A DNA stretch of 64,000 nt from Pseudoalteromonas sp. NC201 (GCF_002850255.1 NZ_CP022523.1:1173501-1237500), one strand, 5' to 3'. Shown: positions 36,464 to 45,600, counted from the stretch's first letter. The notes: a model not told the origin generated them from the sequence alone. Translations and numbers: made by a program.

Positions 36464-37804
36464 ATGGATAAAATCTTAATTGTGGATGATAACCCTGCGG
36501 TGCTTGATGCACTGTCATTGTTACTAGAGCTGCATGATTATCAAGTAGTTACCGCGTGCTCACCGTTAGAAGCAATTAAAGTGGTATCGTTTCAGCAAAT
36601 TGCACTAGTTATCCAAGATATGAACTTTAGTGCAGACACCACCTCAGGAGAGGAGGGGGCTGCGCTTTTTCACCAATTAAAAGCACTAAATGCAAAACTC
36701 CCTATTATCTTATTAACGGCTTGGACTGAGCTCACCATGGCGGTTGAGTTGGTAAAAGCTGGAGCGGCAGACTATCTAGCCAAGCCGTGGGACGACCAAA
36801 AGTTACTCACCACAATTGCAAATCTCGTCGCGCTTGGTGAGGCACATAAGCAAGTTGCAAACTTTGAACGGGCTGAACAAGAACGCCAACAGTTTAATCA
36901 AGGCGCGGATTTATGCGGGTTTGTGTATAAATCGGTGGCCATGCAGCGAGTCATAGATATGGCGCTGCAAGTCGCCAAATCTGATGTATCAGTGTTAATA
37001 ACCGGTCCAAATGGTAGCGGTAAAGAAAAAATCGCGGAGATCATTCAAGCGAACTCACCACTAAAAAATCAACCGTTTGTCAAAGTGAATGCAGGCGCGC
37101 TCCCAAGTGACTTAATCGAAGCTGAGTTATTTGGTGCTGAGAGTGGTGCTTATACCGGTGCGAATAAGCAGCGTATTGGTCGCTTTGAAGCTGCTGATAA
37201 AGGCACGTTATTTTTGGATGAGATTGGTAATTTACCTCTTCCAGGGCAAACAAAATTGCTACGTGTTTTGCAAAGTGGCGAGTTTGAGAGGTTGGGTTCA
37301 GTCGAGACAAAAAAAGTCTCGGTTCGTGTCATCTCAGCAACGAACGCGGATCTGCTAGCGGATATTCGAGGGGGGAAATTCCGTGAGGATCTATATTATC
37401 GCTTAAATGTCATTGAGCTAAACTTACCCGCGTTGTCACAGCGAGTGGATGATATTATACCTTTGGTCGCGCATTTTTTACCTGCAAGGGGGCTTACTTC
37501 GGATGCCCAGCAAGCATTATGTGAACACCCTTGGCCTGGAAACGTACGAGAGCTTGAAAATGCCTGTAAACGGGCGGCAGTATTGAATCCAGATGGTGAG
37601 CTCAGTGCCAAGGATTTTGGTCTTGATGTGCAGGCAAATACAGCACAAGTTAGCGCCTCGCATACCATACGAGAACCCAGTAAAGAAGAATTGGAGCAGG
37701 CGCTCAAGACTCACCTTGGCGTGATTGCGAAAGTGGCGCGACATTTCAACATGAGTAGACAAGCGCTTTATCGTCGCTTGCAAAAGTTTGGCATTGAATA
37801 TTAA
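36464..37804 (+). CDS. NtrC-family sigma54 response regulator
   Basis: 446 aa. Receiver (about 1-125: LIVDDNPAV, phospho-Asp in IQDMNF), AAA+ domain (about 155-375: Walker A GPNGSGKE, sigma54-contact loop GAYTGA, Walker B GTLFLDEIG) and a C-terminal Fis-type HTH (KVARHFNMSRQALYRRLQ). The contact loop has Tyr in place of the usual Phe of GAFTGA, a known tolerated variant. It is followed by its kinase 8 bp later. The sigma54 promoter and palindromes at 31586-31690 are its most probable targets (inference). Confidence 0.92.
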   Translation: MDKILIVDDNPAVLDALSLLLELHDYQVVTACSPLEAIKVVSFQQIALVIQDMNFSADTTSGEEGAALFHQLKALNAKLPIILLTAWTELTMAVELVKAGAADYLAKPWDDQKLLTTIANLVALGEAHKQVANFERAEQERQQFNQGADLCGFVYKSVAMQRVIDMALQVAKSDVSVLITGPNGSGKEKIAEIIQANSPLKNQPFVKVNAGALPSDLIEAELFGAESGAYTGANKQRIGRFEAADKGTLFLDEIGNLPLPGQTKLLRVLQSGEFERLGSVETKKVSVRVISATNADLLADIRGGKFREDLYYRLNVIELNLPALSQRVDDIIPLVAHFLPARGLTSDAQQALCEHPWPGNVRELENACKRAAVLNPDGELSAKDFGLDVQANTAQVSASHTIREPSKEELEQALKTHLGVIAKVARHFNMSRQALYRRLQKFGIEY

Positions 37805-37812
37805 GGACAATA

Positions 37813-39102
37813 ATGACGACCTCGCTGCAACATGCATTGATCATAGCCATCAGTATTATTATTGGCCTTATTCCTTTATGGTTCTTACTCGATGATCACA
37901 GTGGTTTCATTGTAATAGTAGTGGGCTCCGTCAGTGTAGCACTAGTGCTACATAGACTATTAATGCGTGAAAACAAAGCGGGGTGGGAGGCGCTAGAAGT
38001 CGGCTTGATGAACTTTAAGGATGGCGAATTTTCTACGTCAATCACCTATAACGCTAACAATGAGCTCGGTAGGTTGTGTCAATTATTCAATGAAACGGCA
38101 AAACAGTTAAGAGATGAAAAACAATGGATTTATCAGCGTGAGTTGATGCTAGATAAAGTGCTTGAGTCGTCACCTCAGGTACTTGTCCTTGTCGACTCAC
38201 AAGATGTGGTGGTATTTGCTAACAATAGTGCAAAAACGTTTTTTAACTGTGAGCACCGCCTTGAGGGTGAGCGTTTTAGTAAATTGTTATCCGAAGTCCC
38301 CGATGAACTTCAGCAAGCAGCAAGCAACCAACTTGATGGCTTGTTCTCAATACAAAGTAGCATTGGAGAGTCGCAAATGTGGCATCTCGCCAACGGTGAG
38401 TTATTACTCAACAACCACTTTCACAAATTATATATTTTTAAGCAATTCACTCGAGAGTTGAGCCGCCAAGAAGTGCAAGTTTGGAAGAAAGTGATCCGCA
38501 TCATTAGTCATGAGTTAAACAACTCGTTAGGGCCTATTTCATCTATGCTGCACAGCGGACAGATCTTGGCTGAACGCGTGGATGAACCTAGGCTAAGTCG
38601 AGTATTTGCGACGATAGAAGAGCGCATTGTGCACCTTAGCGAGTTTGTTCAGGGTTATGGTAAGTTCGCCAAACTTCCTCTGCCAAACATTGAACCTGTG
38701 AATTTGCAGGTTTTGTGTGCGCGACTGCAAAGCCATTGGTCATTCCAGTATCAGCTTAATCAAATGCAATTACAGGCAGACACGACACAGTTAGAACAGT
38801 TACTCATTAATTTGATAAAGAATGCGACCGAGTCTGGCTCAAAGATAGAGGAAATCCGCGTCCAATCTGAGCAGCGTAACGACGAGGTTTATATATGGGT
38901 GCTCGATAGAGGCGAAGGCATGAGTGACACTGTGATGGCCAACGCCTTAATTCCATTTTACTCTACCAAAGCGTCAGGAACCGGGCTTGGTTTAGCGCTG
39001 TGCAGAGAAATTGTTGAAGCACACAACGGTAAGATCAGCCTCTATAATCGCGAAGGTAAAGGTTTGTGCGTCGAAATTCGGTTACCGAACAAATTATCCT
39101 GA
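37813..39102 (+). CDS. NtrB-like membrane sensor histidine kinase
   Basis: 429 aa. Two N-terminal helices (about 8-27 and 32-48) with almost no periplasmic loop, a HAMP-like stretch (DGEFSTSITYNANNELGRL), a PAS-like region (about 115-215), a His box IISHELNNSLGP near 235, and an HATPase domain (NLIKNATES, DRGEGMS, GTGLGLAL). The minimal outer region suggests detection within the membrane or by interaction with the exporter, as in intramembrane-sensing kinases. AAGGA precedes its ATG. It is the evident partner of the upstream NtrC-type regulator. Confidence 0.92.
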   Translation: MTTSLQHALIIAISIIIGLIPLWFLLDDHSGFIVIVVGSVSVALVLHRLLMRENKAGWEALEVGLMNFKDGEFSTSITYNANNELGRLCQLFNETAKQLRDEKQWIYQRELMLDKVLESSPQVLVLVDSQDVVVFANNSAKTFFNCEHRLEGERFSKLLSEVPDELQQAASNQLDGLFSIQSSIGESQMWHLANGELLLNNHFHKLYIFKQFTRELSRQEVQVWKKVIRIISHELNNSLGPISSMLHSGQILAERVDEPRLSRVFATIEERIVHLSEFVQGYGKFAKLPLPNIEPVNLQVLCARLQSHWSFQYQLNQMQLQADTTQLEQLLINLIKNATESGSKIEEIRVQSEQRNDEVYIWVLDRGEGMSDTVMANALIPFYSTKASGTGLGLALCREIVEAHNGKISLYNREGKGLCVEIRLPNKLS

Positions 39103-39151
39103 ATTTAGTTAGCAAAACTCAGGGTAATAAACTCAAGGCTGAACTCATCAA

Positions 39152-39844
39152 TTATTTCGGTGGATCAATCGAATGATTAATGCTGGCGTTAACCCTAAAC
39201 CACCCTGCAATTGAATAGCGCTTTTCGTTGGCAACCAGTACTTCATGAGGGAATTCATCACTTAAAAAGGTAACTAGCGTGCCATAACTGGGCAGCACCG
39301 TATTGAGTATTTCGTCGTGATTATCGGGATTGAAAACGACTAGTTCGCCGCCATTGTCTGGTGCCCAAGACTGATTTAAGTACAATACCGTGGTCAAAAT
39401 TCGGTTGGTCTTTCCCTTAAAGGCGTCCAAATGCTTTTTGTAAAACGCCCCTGGAGGATAAATGGCAAAGTGGCTTTCATAACTAAAGAGTCCCATAAAC
39501 AGCCGTCTGTTTAAATAGGCTTTTAGCTCGCCCATGTAGTTGAGCCAAACAGATTCCAACTCATTGCTGCTATCTAGCCAGTGAATTTTATCTCTGCGAA
39601 TTTTCTTATTTTGCTCGTGAGAGGCTAAACGACCAATTCCAGCTTGCTTAAAATCATCACTGCTTAGCTCTGCTATTCTCAATTCCAACTTGGATAAAAT
39701 GTCGGGACTGACGAAATTTGGCAAAATACTAATGCCTGTGGTTTGTAAGTCCTGAGCTAATTTCTCGAACGGAAATTCTAAGTCTAAATCTAACAATAGC
39801 GGTGCCTCTAAAAAAGGTCTTTTTACCCCTTTGTTTGGTACCAA
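39152..39844 (-). CDS. 2-oxoglutarate/Fe(II)-dependent oxygenase, prolyl hydroxylase-like
   Basis: Up to 230 aa. The facial triad is visible: KHLDAF (HxD), the distal His in DEFPHEV and the 2OG-binding Arg in RYSIAGWFR. SM-20/EGL-9-like proteins of this form hydroxylate protein residues. The frame opens at a TTG at 39844. Another TTG at 39796, with AGAGG about 8 nt before it, is an equally good start. It follows the phosphatase gene by 15 bp or slightly more, so the two form an operon. The substrate is unknown. Confidence 0.85.
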   Translation of the reverse strand: MVPNKGVKRPFLEAPLLLDLDLEFPFEKLAQDLQTTGISILPNFVSPDILSKLELRIAELSSDDFKQAGIGRLASHEQNKKIRRDKIHWLDSSNELESVWLNYMGELKAYLNRRLFMGLFSYESHFAIYPPGAFYKKHLDAFKGKTNRILTTVLYLNQSWAPDNGGELVVFNPDNHDEILNTVLPSYGTLVTFLSDEFPHEVLVANEKRYSIAGWFRVNASINHSIDPPK

Positions 39845-39859
39845 TCCAGCGAGTTAATT

Positions 39860-40333
39860 TTACCTTGTCGATAAGCGAATTTTGTTAATGATGTTTTCGC
39901 TGGCGGCTTCGATTAAATCAAGCACATGTTCAAAACCTTGTTCACCACCATAATAAGGATCAGGCACTTCATGCTCACTCATGTCACCAAACGCTAAAAA
40001 CAGCTGAACTTTATGCGCCAAGCCGGTAGGACAAATAGAGAGTAGATCGCGGTAATTTGAGTTGTCTGCGCACAAAAGTAAGTCGTAATCTTCAAAATCG
40101 CTGGGTTTTACTTGCTGCGCTGATATGCCTGAAAAGTCATACCCTCTTGCGCTGCCTGCCGTGACACTGCGTGGATCTGGAGGGTTACCTTGATGATAGC
40201 CAATGGTGCCAGCGGAATCGATACGGGTTGTTAACTCTGTTGCTGCGAGTTTGTGCTTTAATACCGCCTCCATAGTTGGAGAGCGGCAGATATTACCCAT
40301 GCAGACGACTAAGATACTAGAAATTGCGCTCAT
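39860..40333 (-). CDS. Low-molecular-weight protein tyrosine phosphatase
   Basis: 157 aa. The P-loop VCMGNICRSP carries the nucleophile Cys and Arg, and the general acid Asp lies in DPYYGG. Start chosen at the ATG at 40333, with GAAGGA 8 nt before it; a TTG five codons upstream is part of that ribosome site. No polysaccharide (wza/wzc) genes are adjacent, so a housekeeping or stress role is more likely than capsule control. It is co-transcribed with the oxygenase gene. Confidence 0.92.
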   Translation of the reverse strand: MSAISSILVVCMGNICRSPTMEAVLKHKLAATELTTRIDSAGTIGYHQGNPPDPRSVTAGSARGYDFSGISAQQVKPSDFEDYDLLLCADNSNYRDLLSICPTGLAHKVQLFLAFGDMSEHEVPDPYYGGEQGFEHVLDLIEAASENIINKIRLSTR

Positions 40334-40358
40334 ATTGTTGTCCTTCAAGTACGCTTTT

Positions 40359-40504
40359 ATACCAATAGTATTTATTCTCCAAGTCTACCGATTTTTTAAT
40401 TCAGAGCAAAATATAAGATTCCGGCTAATACCAGTAGTATTCATTCACCCAGTCTAGCGATTTTTTTAGAGCAAAATATAAGGCGTCAGCTAATACCAAC
40501 TTTA
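40359..40504. repeat. Two tandem imperfect 65-69-bp repeats plus a partial third
   Basis: Units start ATACCAATAG (40359-40427) and ATACCAGTAG (40428-40492). They share GTATT-ATTC-CC-AGTCTA-CGATTTTTT, AGAGCAAAATATAAG and GGCTAAT or CAGCTAAT blocks. A third unit starts ATACCAACTT at 40493 and breaks off. They fill the gap between the phosphatase start and the hmp stop. The ATACCAA start is the same as in the repeats at 16604 and 36355. Confidence 0.75.
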
Positions 40505-40526
40505 TTAGGACGCCAAATTTAACTCG

Positions 40527-41696
40527 TTAGTTTGGAAGGTTTTCGTGAGGACCAAATACCTCATAGAATATTTGCTCGGTTTGTACACCGGCATTCATCA
40601 GTTGGGTTTTGATAAAGCGCATAAAGGCAACCGGGCCGCATAGGTAGAACTCTCCGTCTGTTAGCGGCAAAGTATCTTTGATTGCGTTGATATCCATCAG
40701 TCCGGAATGCGTATCGTCGGCTTCTGACTCCAACCAAGTAACCACATTAAAATTTCGGATATTGCTACCAAGCTCATTGATTTCTTGGTTGAAACCTAAG
40801 TCACTGTGAGTTTTATTCGCGTGTAAAAAGTGTGCTTCGACTTCAGGTGAATGTTGGCTATGAACACCAAGCATGCAAAGCATAGGGGTTATTCCAACCC
40901 CAGCGCTAATGTATACCTTTGGACTGGCTGTGTGTTGTCTGACAAAGTCTCCAGCTGGTGGAGTGAGCTTGAGGGGGTCGCCCGCCTTAAGTGTATGAAG
41001 ATATTGCGATACTGCACCGTCGTGTTTAGTAGAGATCCTAAGGTACGAACCATTGGGCGCAGCAGACAAAGAGTATTGGCGGATCTGCTGAAACCCTACC
41101 ACTTCTTTTGGTACAAAGACAGAAACAAATTGTCCAGCTTGGTAATGAGGCAAGGCTTTACCGTCGACAGGCTTGAGATAAAAGCTTTTAATATTTTCAG
41201 TATTGCTTATCACCTTTTCAATTGTAAATTCACGCGTTCCTTGCCACCCACCTTGCTGCTCAAGCGCGGTTTGGTACAGGCCATGCTCTACGGTGATAAA
41301 TAAATCGGCTAAAAACTGGTAGGCACTAAGCCAAGCTTGTTCTATTTCATCTGTGAATTGATCGCTGAACTCGGCTTTGAGCGTTGCAATTAAATGCCGG
41401 CCAACAATAGCGTATTGCTCAGGTAAAATCCCAAGGCTAACGTGCTTATGGTTGATACGTAAAATGGCGTCACTGAGCACTTCTGGTTGATCAATGTAAT
41501 TGGCATAGGCCGCTAATGCTGCAAATAGTGCCAACGGCTGTTTTCCCGAAGCCTGATGGGATTGGTTGAATACCCCTTTTAACTCTGGGTGTTGATTGAA
41601 CATGCTATGATAAAACTTGGTGGTGATCTCGGGACCGACCTGAGCCAATAGCGGTGCACTTTGTTTTACCAACTCAATCGTATTTTGGGTAAGCAT
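40527..41696 (-). CDS. hmp: Flavohemoglobin, nitric oxide dioxygenase
   Basis: 389 aa. The globin domain (about 1-140) has the proximal heme His in RINHKHVSLG and a Tyr B10 in TTKFYHSMF. A ferredoxin-reductase module follows, with FAD motif RQYSLSAAP and NAD(P)H motif YLCGPVAFM. It oxidises NO to nitrate in air. It is the last gene of a three-gene operon behind nnrS, with AGGAG before its ATG, and is controlled from the NorR-type promoter at 43202-43221 (inference). Confidence 0.96.
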   Translation of the reverse strand: MLTQNTIELVKQSAPLLAQVGPEITTKFYHSMFNQHPELKGVFNQSHQASGKQPLALFAALAAYANYIDQPEVLSDAILRINHKHVSLGILPEQYAIVGRHLIATLKAEFSDQFTDEIEQAWLSAYQFLADLFITVEHGLYQTALEQQGGWQGTREFTIEKVISNTENIKSFYLKPVDGKALPHYQAGQFVSVFVPKEVVGFQQIRQYSLSAAPNGSYLRISTKHDGAVSQYLHTLKAGDPLKLTPPAGDFVRQHTASPKVYISAGVGITPMLCMLGVHSQHSPEVEAHFLHANKTHSDLGFNQEINELGSNIRNFNVVTWLESEADDTHSGLMDINAIKDTLPLTDGEFYLCGPVAFMRFIKTQLMNAGVQTEQIFYEVFGPHENLPN

Positions 41697-41721
41697 TAAT
41701 ATCTCCTGTTTGAGAGTAGAG

Positions 41722-42939
41722 TTAACCTATTCGCCCATCGACGCGTTTTTGTATCAGCATGGGCGCGAAGGTAATGGAAAAAAGCATAAAACCAAAAAAC
41801 CAAGCCACGGCACTTAACAGCCATGCATTGTGCGGGTTTATAAAATGAATAAGGAATGCGCGGATAAGACCTGATACCGCGATACAGATAAATGCCAGTG
41901 TAGTTGTCGTGCCTACCTGTAATAGCCGGCCTGTGTGGCCCAAGGTAACGCGAGTCATCATGGCTAAGATCATTAATCCCATGCCATTAATTGCCACTAA
42001 GTGAAGATGGCTGCGCAAATGCTCTGGTGCAAAGGTGTTGTTGTATGCGCTAAGTATTAAACCCACTGCGATTGCACAATATGACAGGTACAGTGACCAA
42101 AGCAGTGGTACGTTAAATAATTTACCGTTAAACCAATAAATTGCTCTTATCGAATGCAGTAGCCCAAGGAGCAGAAGTGCAGCACTTAAATAGTGAGTAT
42201 TTTGCATCGTAAACTGCAGGATATAGGTGAAAACGCAGATGATGGCGAGGTAAAAGATCGCCCTGTCTAACCTTGGAGTATGTGGCTTTTGTGCTTGCTG
42301 CAATCCTCGGGCAATAAAAAACGGAATAACGCGGCCACCCACTACACCAATCAATAACATGTAAGCAATTAGCGTTGCTTGGCTTGTAGCGCTTAGCAAT
42401 AAGAAGTGTTGGTTGTGAAGTAAAATCAAAAATACGATGTTGCAGCCACACAACATACTTACAGCAAAAATAAAAACACGATTGTTTCTGGATTTTGCAT
42501 CAACAATTACGGTCGTTAAATTGATTAGTACAATGAGCCAAAAACTCAGTTGTAGTAGCAAGGTGATGATGATTGATGAATTTGCCACAAAAAAGCTCAG
42601 CCTAGCGGCACACCAAATAATACAGAGTGACAGCAGTGCGCCACCATGTAATGTCTGTCTTTGTGTCCAATTTTTTGCAGCGGTTAGCAAAAATCCGGCG
42701 ACGACAGCACCGCCAAAGCCAAATAGCATCTCGTGGGCGTGCCAATAGGTCGCTGGGTAATCATTACGCCAAACAACATTGCCATTGAGCAATAAAGCCC
42801 ACACAGAAATACTCACGACAGCGAATAAGCCCGCGAGTAAAAATAGCGCTCTAAAGCCGAGCATCAACACGGGCCAAGTAGATGGTAAATACCAACACAC
42901 TGCTTTTGGACTGGGCTCTTCTAGCTGGATTAAGCTCAT
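41722..42939 (-). CDS. nnrS: NnrS family heme-copper membrane protein
   Basis: 405 aa with about twelve hydrophobic helices and the family motifs YPATYWHAHEMLFGFGGAVVAGFLLTA near residue 65-90 and HLHLVAINGMGLMIL. NnrS proteins protect against nitrosative stress and often lie in NO-responsive operons, as here with hmp and norR. The gene's ATG directly abuts the stop of the small membrane protein upstream; hmp follows after 25 bp. Confidence 0.93.
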   Translation of the reverse strand: MSLIQLEEPSPKAVCWYLPSTWPVLMLGFRALFLLAGLFAVVSISVWALLLNGNVVWRNDYPATYWHAHEMLFGFGGAVVAGFLLTAAKNWTQRQTLHGGALLSLCIIWCAARLSFFVANSSIIITLLLQLSFWLIVLINLTTVIVDAKSRNNRVFIFAVSMLCGCNIVFLILLHNQHFLLLSATSQATLIAYMLLIGVVGGRVIPFFIARGLQQAQKPHTPRLDRAIFYLAIICVFTYILQFTMQNTHYLSAALLLLGLLHSIRAIYWFNGKLFNVPLLWSLYLSYCAIAVGLILSAYNNTFAPEHLRSHLHLVAINGMGLMILAMMTRVTLGHTGRLLQVGTTTTLAFICIAVSGLIRAFLIHFINPHNAWLLSAVAWFFGFMLFSITFAPMLIQKRVDGRIG

Positions 42940-43164
42940 TTACTTAACCTCCAAACCTAGGTGGTATAGACAGACAAGGCGGATGACGTAGGCAAGCTTA
43001 ATCAAGGCGGCTAATACTATAGTACTAATATGTGCTGCAATTTGTGAGAAGAGGCTGAAGCTTTCAACGCTAAAAAAACTCACTTGCAGTGACAGCATAA
43101 ACGCTGCGAGTGAAGTGAAAATGGCGATGTTGCTATATCTTAAAAGTTGGTATGCACGGCTCAT
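42940..43164 (-). CDS. Small (74-aa) membrane protein, first gene of the NO-defence operon
   Basis: ATG at 43164 with GAGTTAACG upstream. Two hydrophobic helices (about 11-32 and 44-64) and a short basic C-terminus (YHLGLEVK). I recognise no named domain. It is the first gene behind the sigma54/NorR-type promoter and its stop touches the nnrS start, so it is a real member of the NO operon. It may support NnrS or act alone in the membrane. Confidence 0.7.
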   Translation of the reverse strand: MSRAYQLLRYSNIAIFTSLAAFMLSLQVSFFSVESFSLFSQIAAHISTIVLAALIKLAYVIRLVCLYHLGLEVK

Positions 43165-43201
43165 CGTTAACTCTGCGAATGTTGATATATAGACTGCACA
43201 T

Positions 43202-43221
43202 TGCAGGTGTCACGCCAACTT
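43202..43221 (-). promoter_or_regulatory. Sigma54-type promoter of the nnrS-hmp operon
   Basis: On the minus strand AAGTTGGCGTGACACCTGCA has GG and GC exactly 10 nt apart (GG at 43216-43215, GC at 43204-43203) and matches TTGGC-(N)-TGCA of RpoN promoters. Transcription would start near 43191, about 27 nt before the small first gene. Confidence 0.75.
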
Positions 43222-43270
43222 TAAAATGCTATATAAATCATTGTATTAGTATTCTATTATTGATGTTTGA

Positions 43271-43281
43271 GTCAAATTGAC
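43271..43281. promoter_or_regulatory. NorR enhancer core site
   Basis: GTCAAATTGAC is an exact GTCA-N3-TGAC (GT-N7-AC) NorR core. It lies about 85 bp upstream of the predicted sigma54 start and 21-31 bp before the norR frame. NorR usually uses several such sites; I see only this perfect one. Confidence 0.75.
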
Positions 43282-43301
43282 CTATCTTAATTAGTGTTTA
43301 T

Positions 43302-44888
43302 TTGAATAGATTGAGTCTTTTTGACATGAATTCGTTAGCGCTCTCCAAATTGCTTGAGCTTAGTATGTCGTTATCACGACTTTCATTAGCGCAAGAGGGT
43401 CGCGAGGTTAAGCAATACGCTAAGTCCTTGCTTTCAGCATTGAGTCAATCTGTTACCGCTGATGCCATCGCCATTCTTTATGGCGATCAGCATGCATTAA
43501 CTATCCTAGCTTGCAATGGGTTGAGTGCGGACGCTGTTGGGCGGCAATTTTTGCTTACAGAGCAACCTAGATTGATGTCCATTTTCGAGTCTGACGAACT
43601 AGTTAATTTTCCTGCCAATAGCGACTTACCTGACCCTTACGATGGTCTGTTGCTCGCCGAAGAAAGTCGCTTACCAGTGCATGCCTGCATGGGATTTAAG
43701 GTCGCGCTGCAAAGTAGCATCTTATTGGTGACGTTTGATTGTCTTAAACCGGATAGCTTTGAGCACTTGTCTGAGGTTTATATGAAAACCCTACAAGCAA
43801 TTGTCTCAAGTAGTGCATTACGTATGTTTGAGGCTGAGCGCCTCTATGAGCAAGCACGTGCATCTACACTTACCCAATCTCAAAAGTCCGTTAAAAAGCA
43901 AATTTTAGTAGGAGAGAGTGCGGTGATGCACTCGCTTAAATCAGAAATTGAACTGGTTGCTGGTTCTGAATTTAATGTGCTTATTCAAGGTGATACGGGA
44001 ACGGGTAAAGAGTTGGTAGCAAAACACGTACATTTTAATTCCCAACGAAATGACAAACCGTTTATACAAATTAACTGTGCGGCGCTTCCTGACTCGATAG
44101 CAGAAAGTGAACTCTTTGGTCACAAAAAAGGGGCGTTTACTGGGGCCGATAAAGACCGGTTAGGCAAGTTTGCAGCCGCGGACGGCGGCACGCTGTTTTT
44201 GGATGAAGTTGGCGAACTGAGTTTGACTTTACAGAGCAAACTATTACGTGTGCTGCAAAGCGGTGAGGTGCAAGCGGTAGGTGCTGACCGCATTCATATT
44301 GTGGATGTTAGAGTGGTTGCTGCGACTAATCGTGATTTAAAAGAAGAGGTGAGACGCGGAAAATTTAGGGCTGATCTTTATCATCGCTTGAGTGTGTATC
44401 CTTTATTTGTTCCTCCACTGCTCGAAAGGCTAGATGACATCCCGCTGCTGGTTGGGTTCTTTTTAGAGCAGCTAAGAGGCACGCTCAACGCAAAACAAGT
44501 GGTGATGGATAGGCAAGCACTCAGCCGATTAATGCATTACGACTGGCCGGGTAATGTCAGAGAGCTTGAACATTGTGTCAGTCGTGCAGCGTTAAAAGCT
44601 AAGCATCAACAGTGGCAGGCTAATATCATTGAGATCCATGACATAGACATCGCGCCAAAACACCATCAACAAATTCAGCAGGCTGAGTGCATTACCACGC
44701 AAGAGAAAACACCTCCTGTCGCCATGAAATTCGCCGTCGAGCTACTACAAAAAGACATGATCGTTAACGCGATGGAACGTCATGGGTTTAATTGGTCGGC
44801 AGCTGCGAGAGAGCTGGAAATGGATAGAGCAAATTTAGTTCGACTAGCAAAGCGTTTAGGGTTAGATGTTAAAAAGCAGATGAGTTAA
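43302..44888 (+). CDS. norR: NorR, NO-sensing sigma54-dependent activator
   Basis: 528 aa if begun at the TTG at 43302; an ATG at 43326 is an alternative. The N-terminal GAF domain (about 20-170) has the conserved DLPDPYDGL and HACMG segments that hold the non-heme iron. The AAA+ domain has [18 protein letters not shown] and LFLDEVGEL. The C-terminal HTH ([24 protein letters not shown]) is typical. NO binding relieves repression and allows sigma54 activation. Transcribed divergently from the nnrS-hmp operon. Confidence 0.95.
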   Translation: MNRLSLFDMNSLALSKLLELSMSLSRLSLAQEGREVKQYAKSLLSALSQSVTADAIAILYGDQHALTILACNGLSADAVGRQFLLTEQPRLMSIFESDELVNFPANSDLPDPYDGLLLAEESRLPVHACMGFKVALQSSILLVTFDCLKPDSFEHLSEVYMKTLQAIVSSSALRMFEAERLYEQARASTLTQSQKSVKKQILVGESAVMHSLKSEIELVAGSEFNVLIQGDTGTGKELVAKHVHFNSQRNDKPFIQINCAALPDSIAESELFGHKKGAFTGADKDRLGKFAAADGGTLFLDEVGELSLTLQSKLLRVLQSGEVQAVGADRIHIVDVRVVAATNRDLKEEVRRGKFRADLYHRLSVYPLFVPPLLERLDDIPLLVGFFLEQLRGTLNAKQVVMDRQALSRLMHYDWPGNVRELEHCVSRAALKAKHQQWQANIIEIHDIDIAPKHHQQIQQAECITTQEKTPPVAMKFAVELLQKDMIVNAMERHGFNWSAAARELEMDRANLVRLAKRLGLDVKKQMS

Positions 44889-44908
44889 GCAGCCGGAGCT
44901 GCTTTTAT
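44889..44908 (+). terminator. Rho-independent terminator after norR
   Basis: AGCAGC, loop CGGA, GCTGCT, then TTTT. The stem begins at the norR stop codon. Confidence 0.8.
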
Positions 44909-44989
44909 AAATCTCAATAACTTAGCAAGTTTTTTATTCTGAGTTTTGATTGAATACAAGCCGTTCAAAAAATGAAACCCTAAATGTAA

Positions 44990-45004
44990 TGAAAATTGTT
45001 ATTA
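44990..45004 (+). promoter_or_regulatory. Fur-like box upstream of second bacterioferritin pair
   Basis: TGAAAATTGTTATTA matches about 11 of 14 Fur consensus positions. It lies about 125 bp before the first gene. A poorer candidate lies near 45043. Confidence 0.45.
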
Positions 45005-45129
45005 ATACTCTTATAAGTTGTTTATTTTAAAAGGGTATATTAAGAAAACTGTTATTTTTATTTGATCTTGCGAAGAATAAATATTGAACTAGGGTTATAG
45101 GGCGTCACTCGACATTATTAGGGGGCCCT

Positions 45130-45600
45130 ATGCAGGGTAATAAGCAAGTCATAACAGCGCTAAACCAAGTGCTTACGCTAGAGCTAACATCGATAAACCA
45201 GTTCTTTCTACACGCAAGAATGTACAAAAATTGGGGGCTTGAAGAGCTAAACGAGAAAGCGTATAAAAAATCAATCAAGGACATGAAGCAAGCAGATGAC
45301 CTTATCGAGCGCATATTATTCCTTGAAGGGTTACCAAACCTTCAGCATTTAGAAAAGCTACGAATAGGTGAGCATACCGAAGAAATGATGGCGTGCGACT
45401 TAGCATTTCAACTCGATCAGCTTCCGACATTACGCGATGCAATTGCGCTGTGTGAACACGAACAGGATTATGTTAGTCGAGAGCTACTAGAAGATATTCT
45501 TGAATATGAAGAGGGCTATGTGGATTGGCTCGAAACGCAGCATTTCTTAATCAAAAATACCGGCATTGAAAACTATCTGCAATCGCAGATTGAGGGGTAA
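45130..45600 (+). CDS. bfr: Bacterioferritin subunit, heme-binding type (second pair)
   Basis: 156 aa. The heme Met52 is present (IKDMKQADD). By E. coli numbering E51 is Asp, H54 is Gln, E94 is Gln and H130 is Tyr (EEGYVDW), so the ferroxidase centre is lost although E18 and E127 remain. AGGGGG precedes the ATG. It is first in a two-gene operon, 3 bp ahead of the ferroxidase-type subunit. The order is the reverse of the pair at 14.9-15.8 kb, to which it is paralogous. Confidence 0.9.
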   Translation: MQGNKQVITALNQVLTLELTSINQFFLHARMYKNWGLEELNEKAYKKSIKDMKQADDLIERILFLEGLPNLQHLEKLRIGEHTEEMMACDLAFQLDQLPTLRDAIALCEHEQDYVSRELLEDILEYEEGYVDWLETQHFLIKNTGIENYLQSQIEG

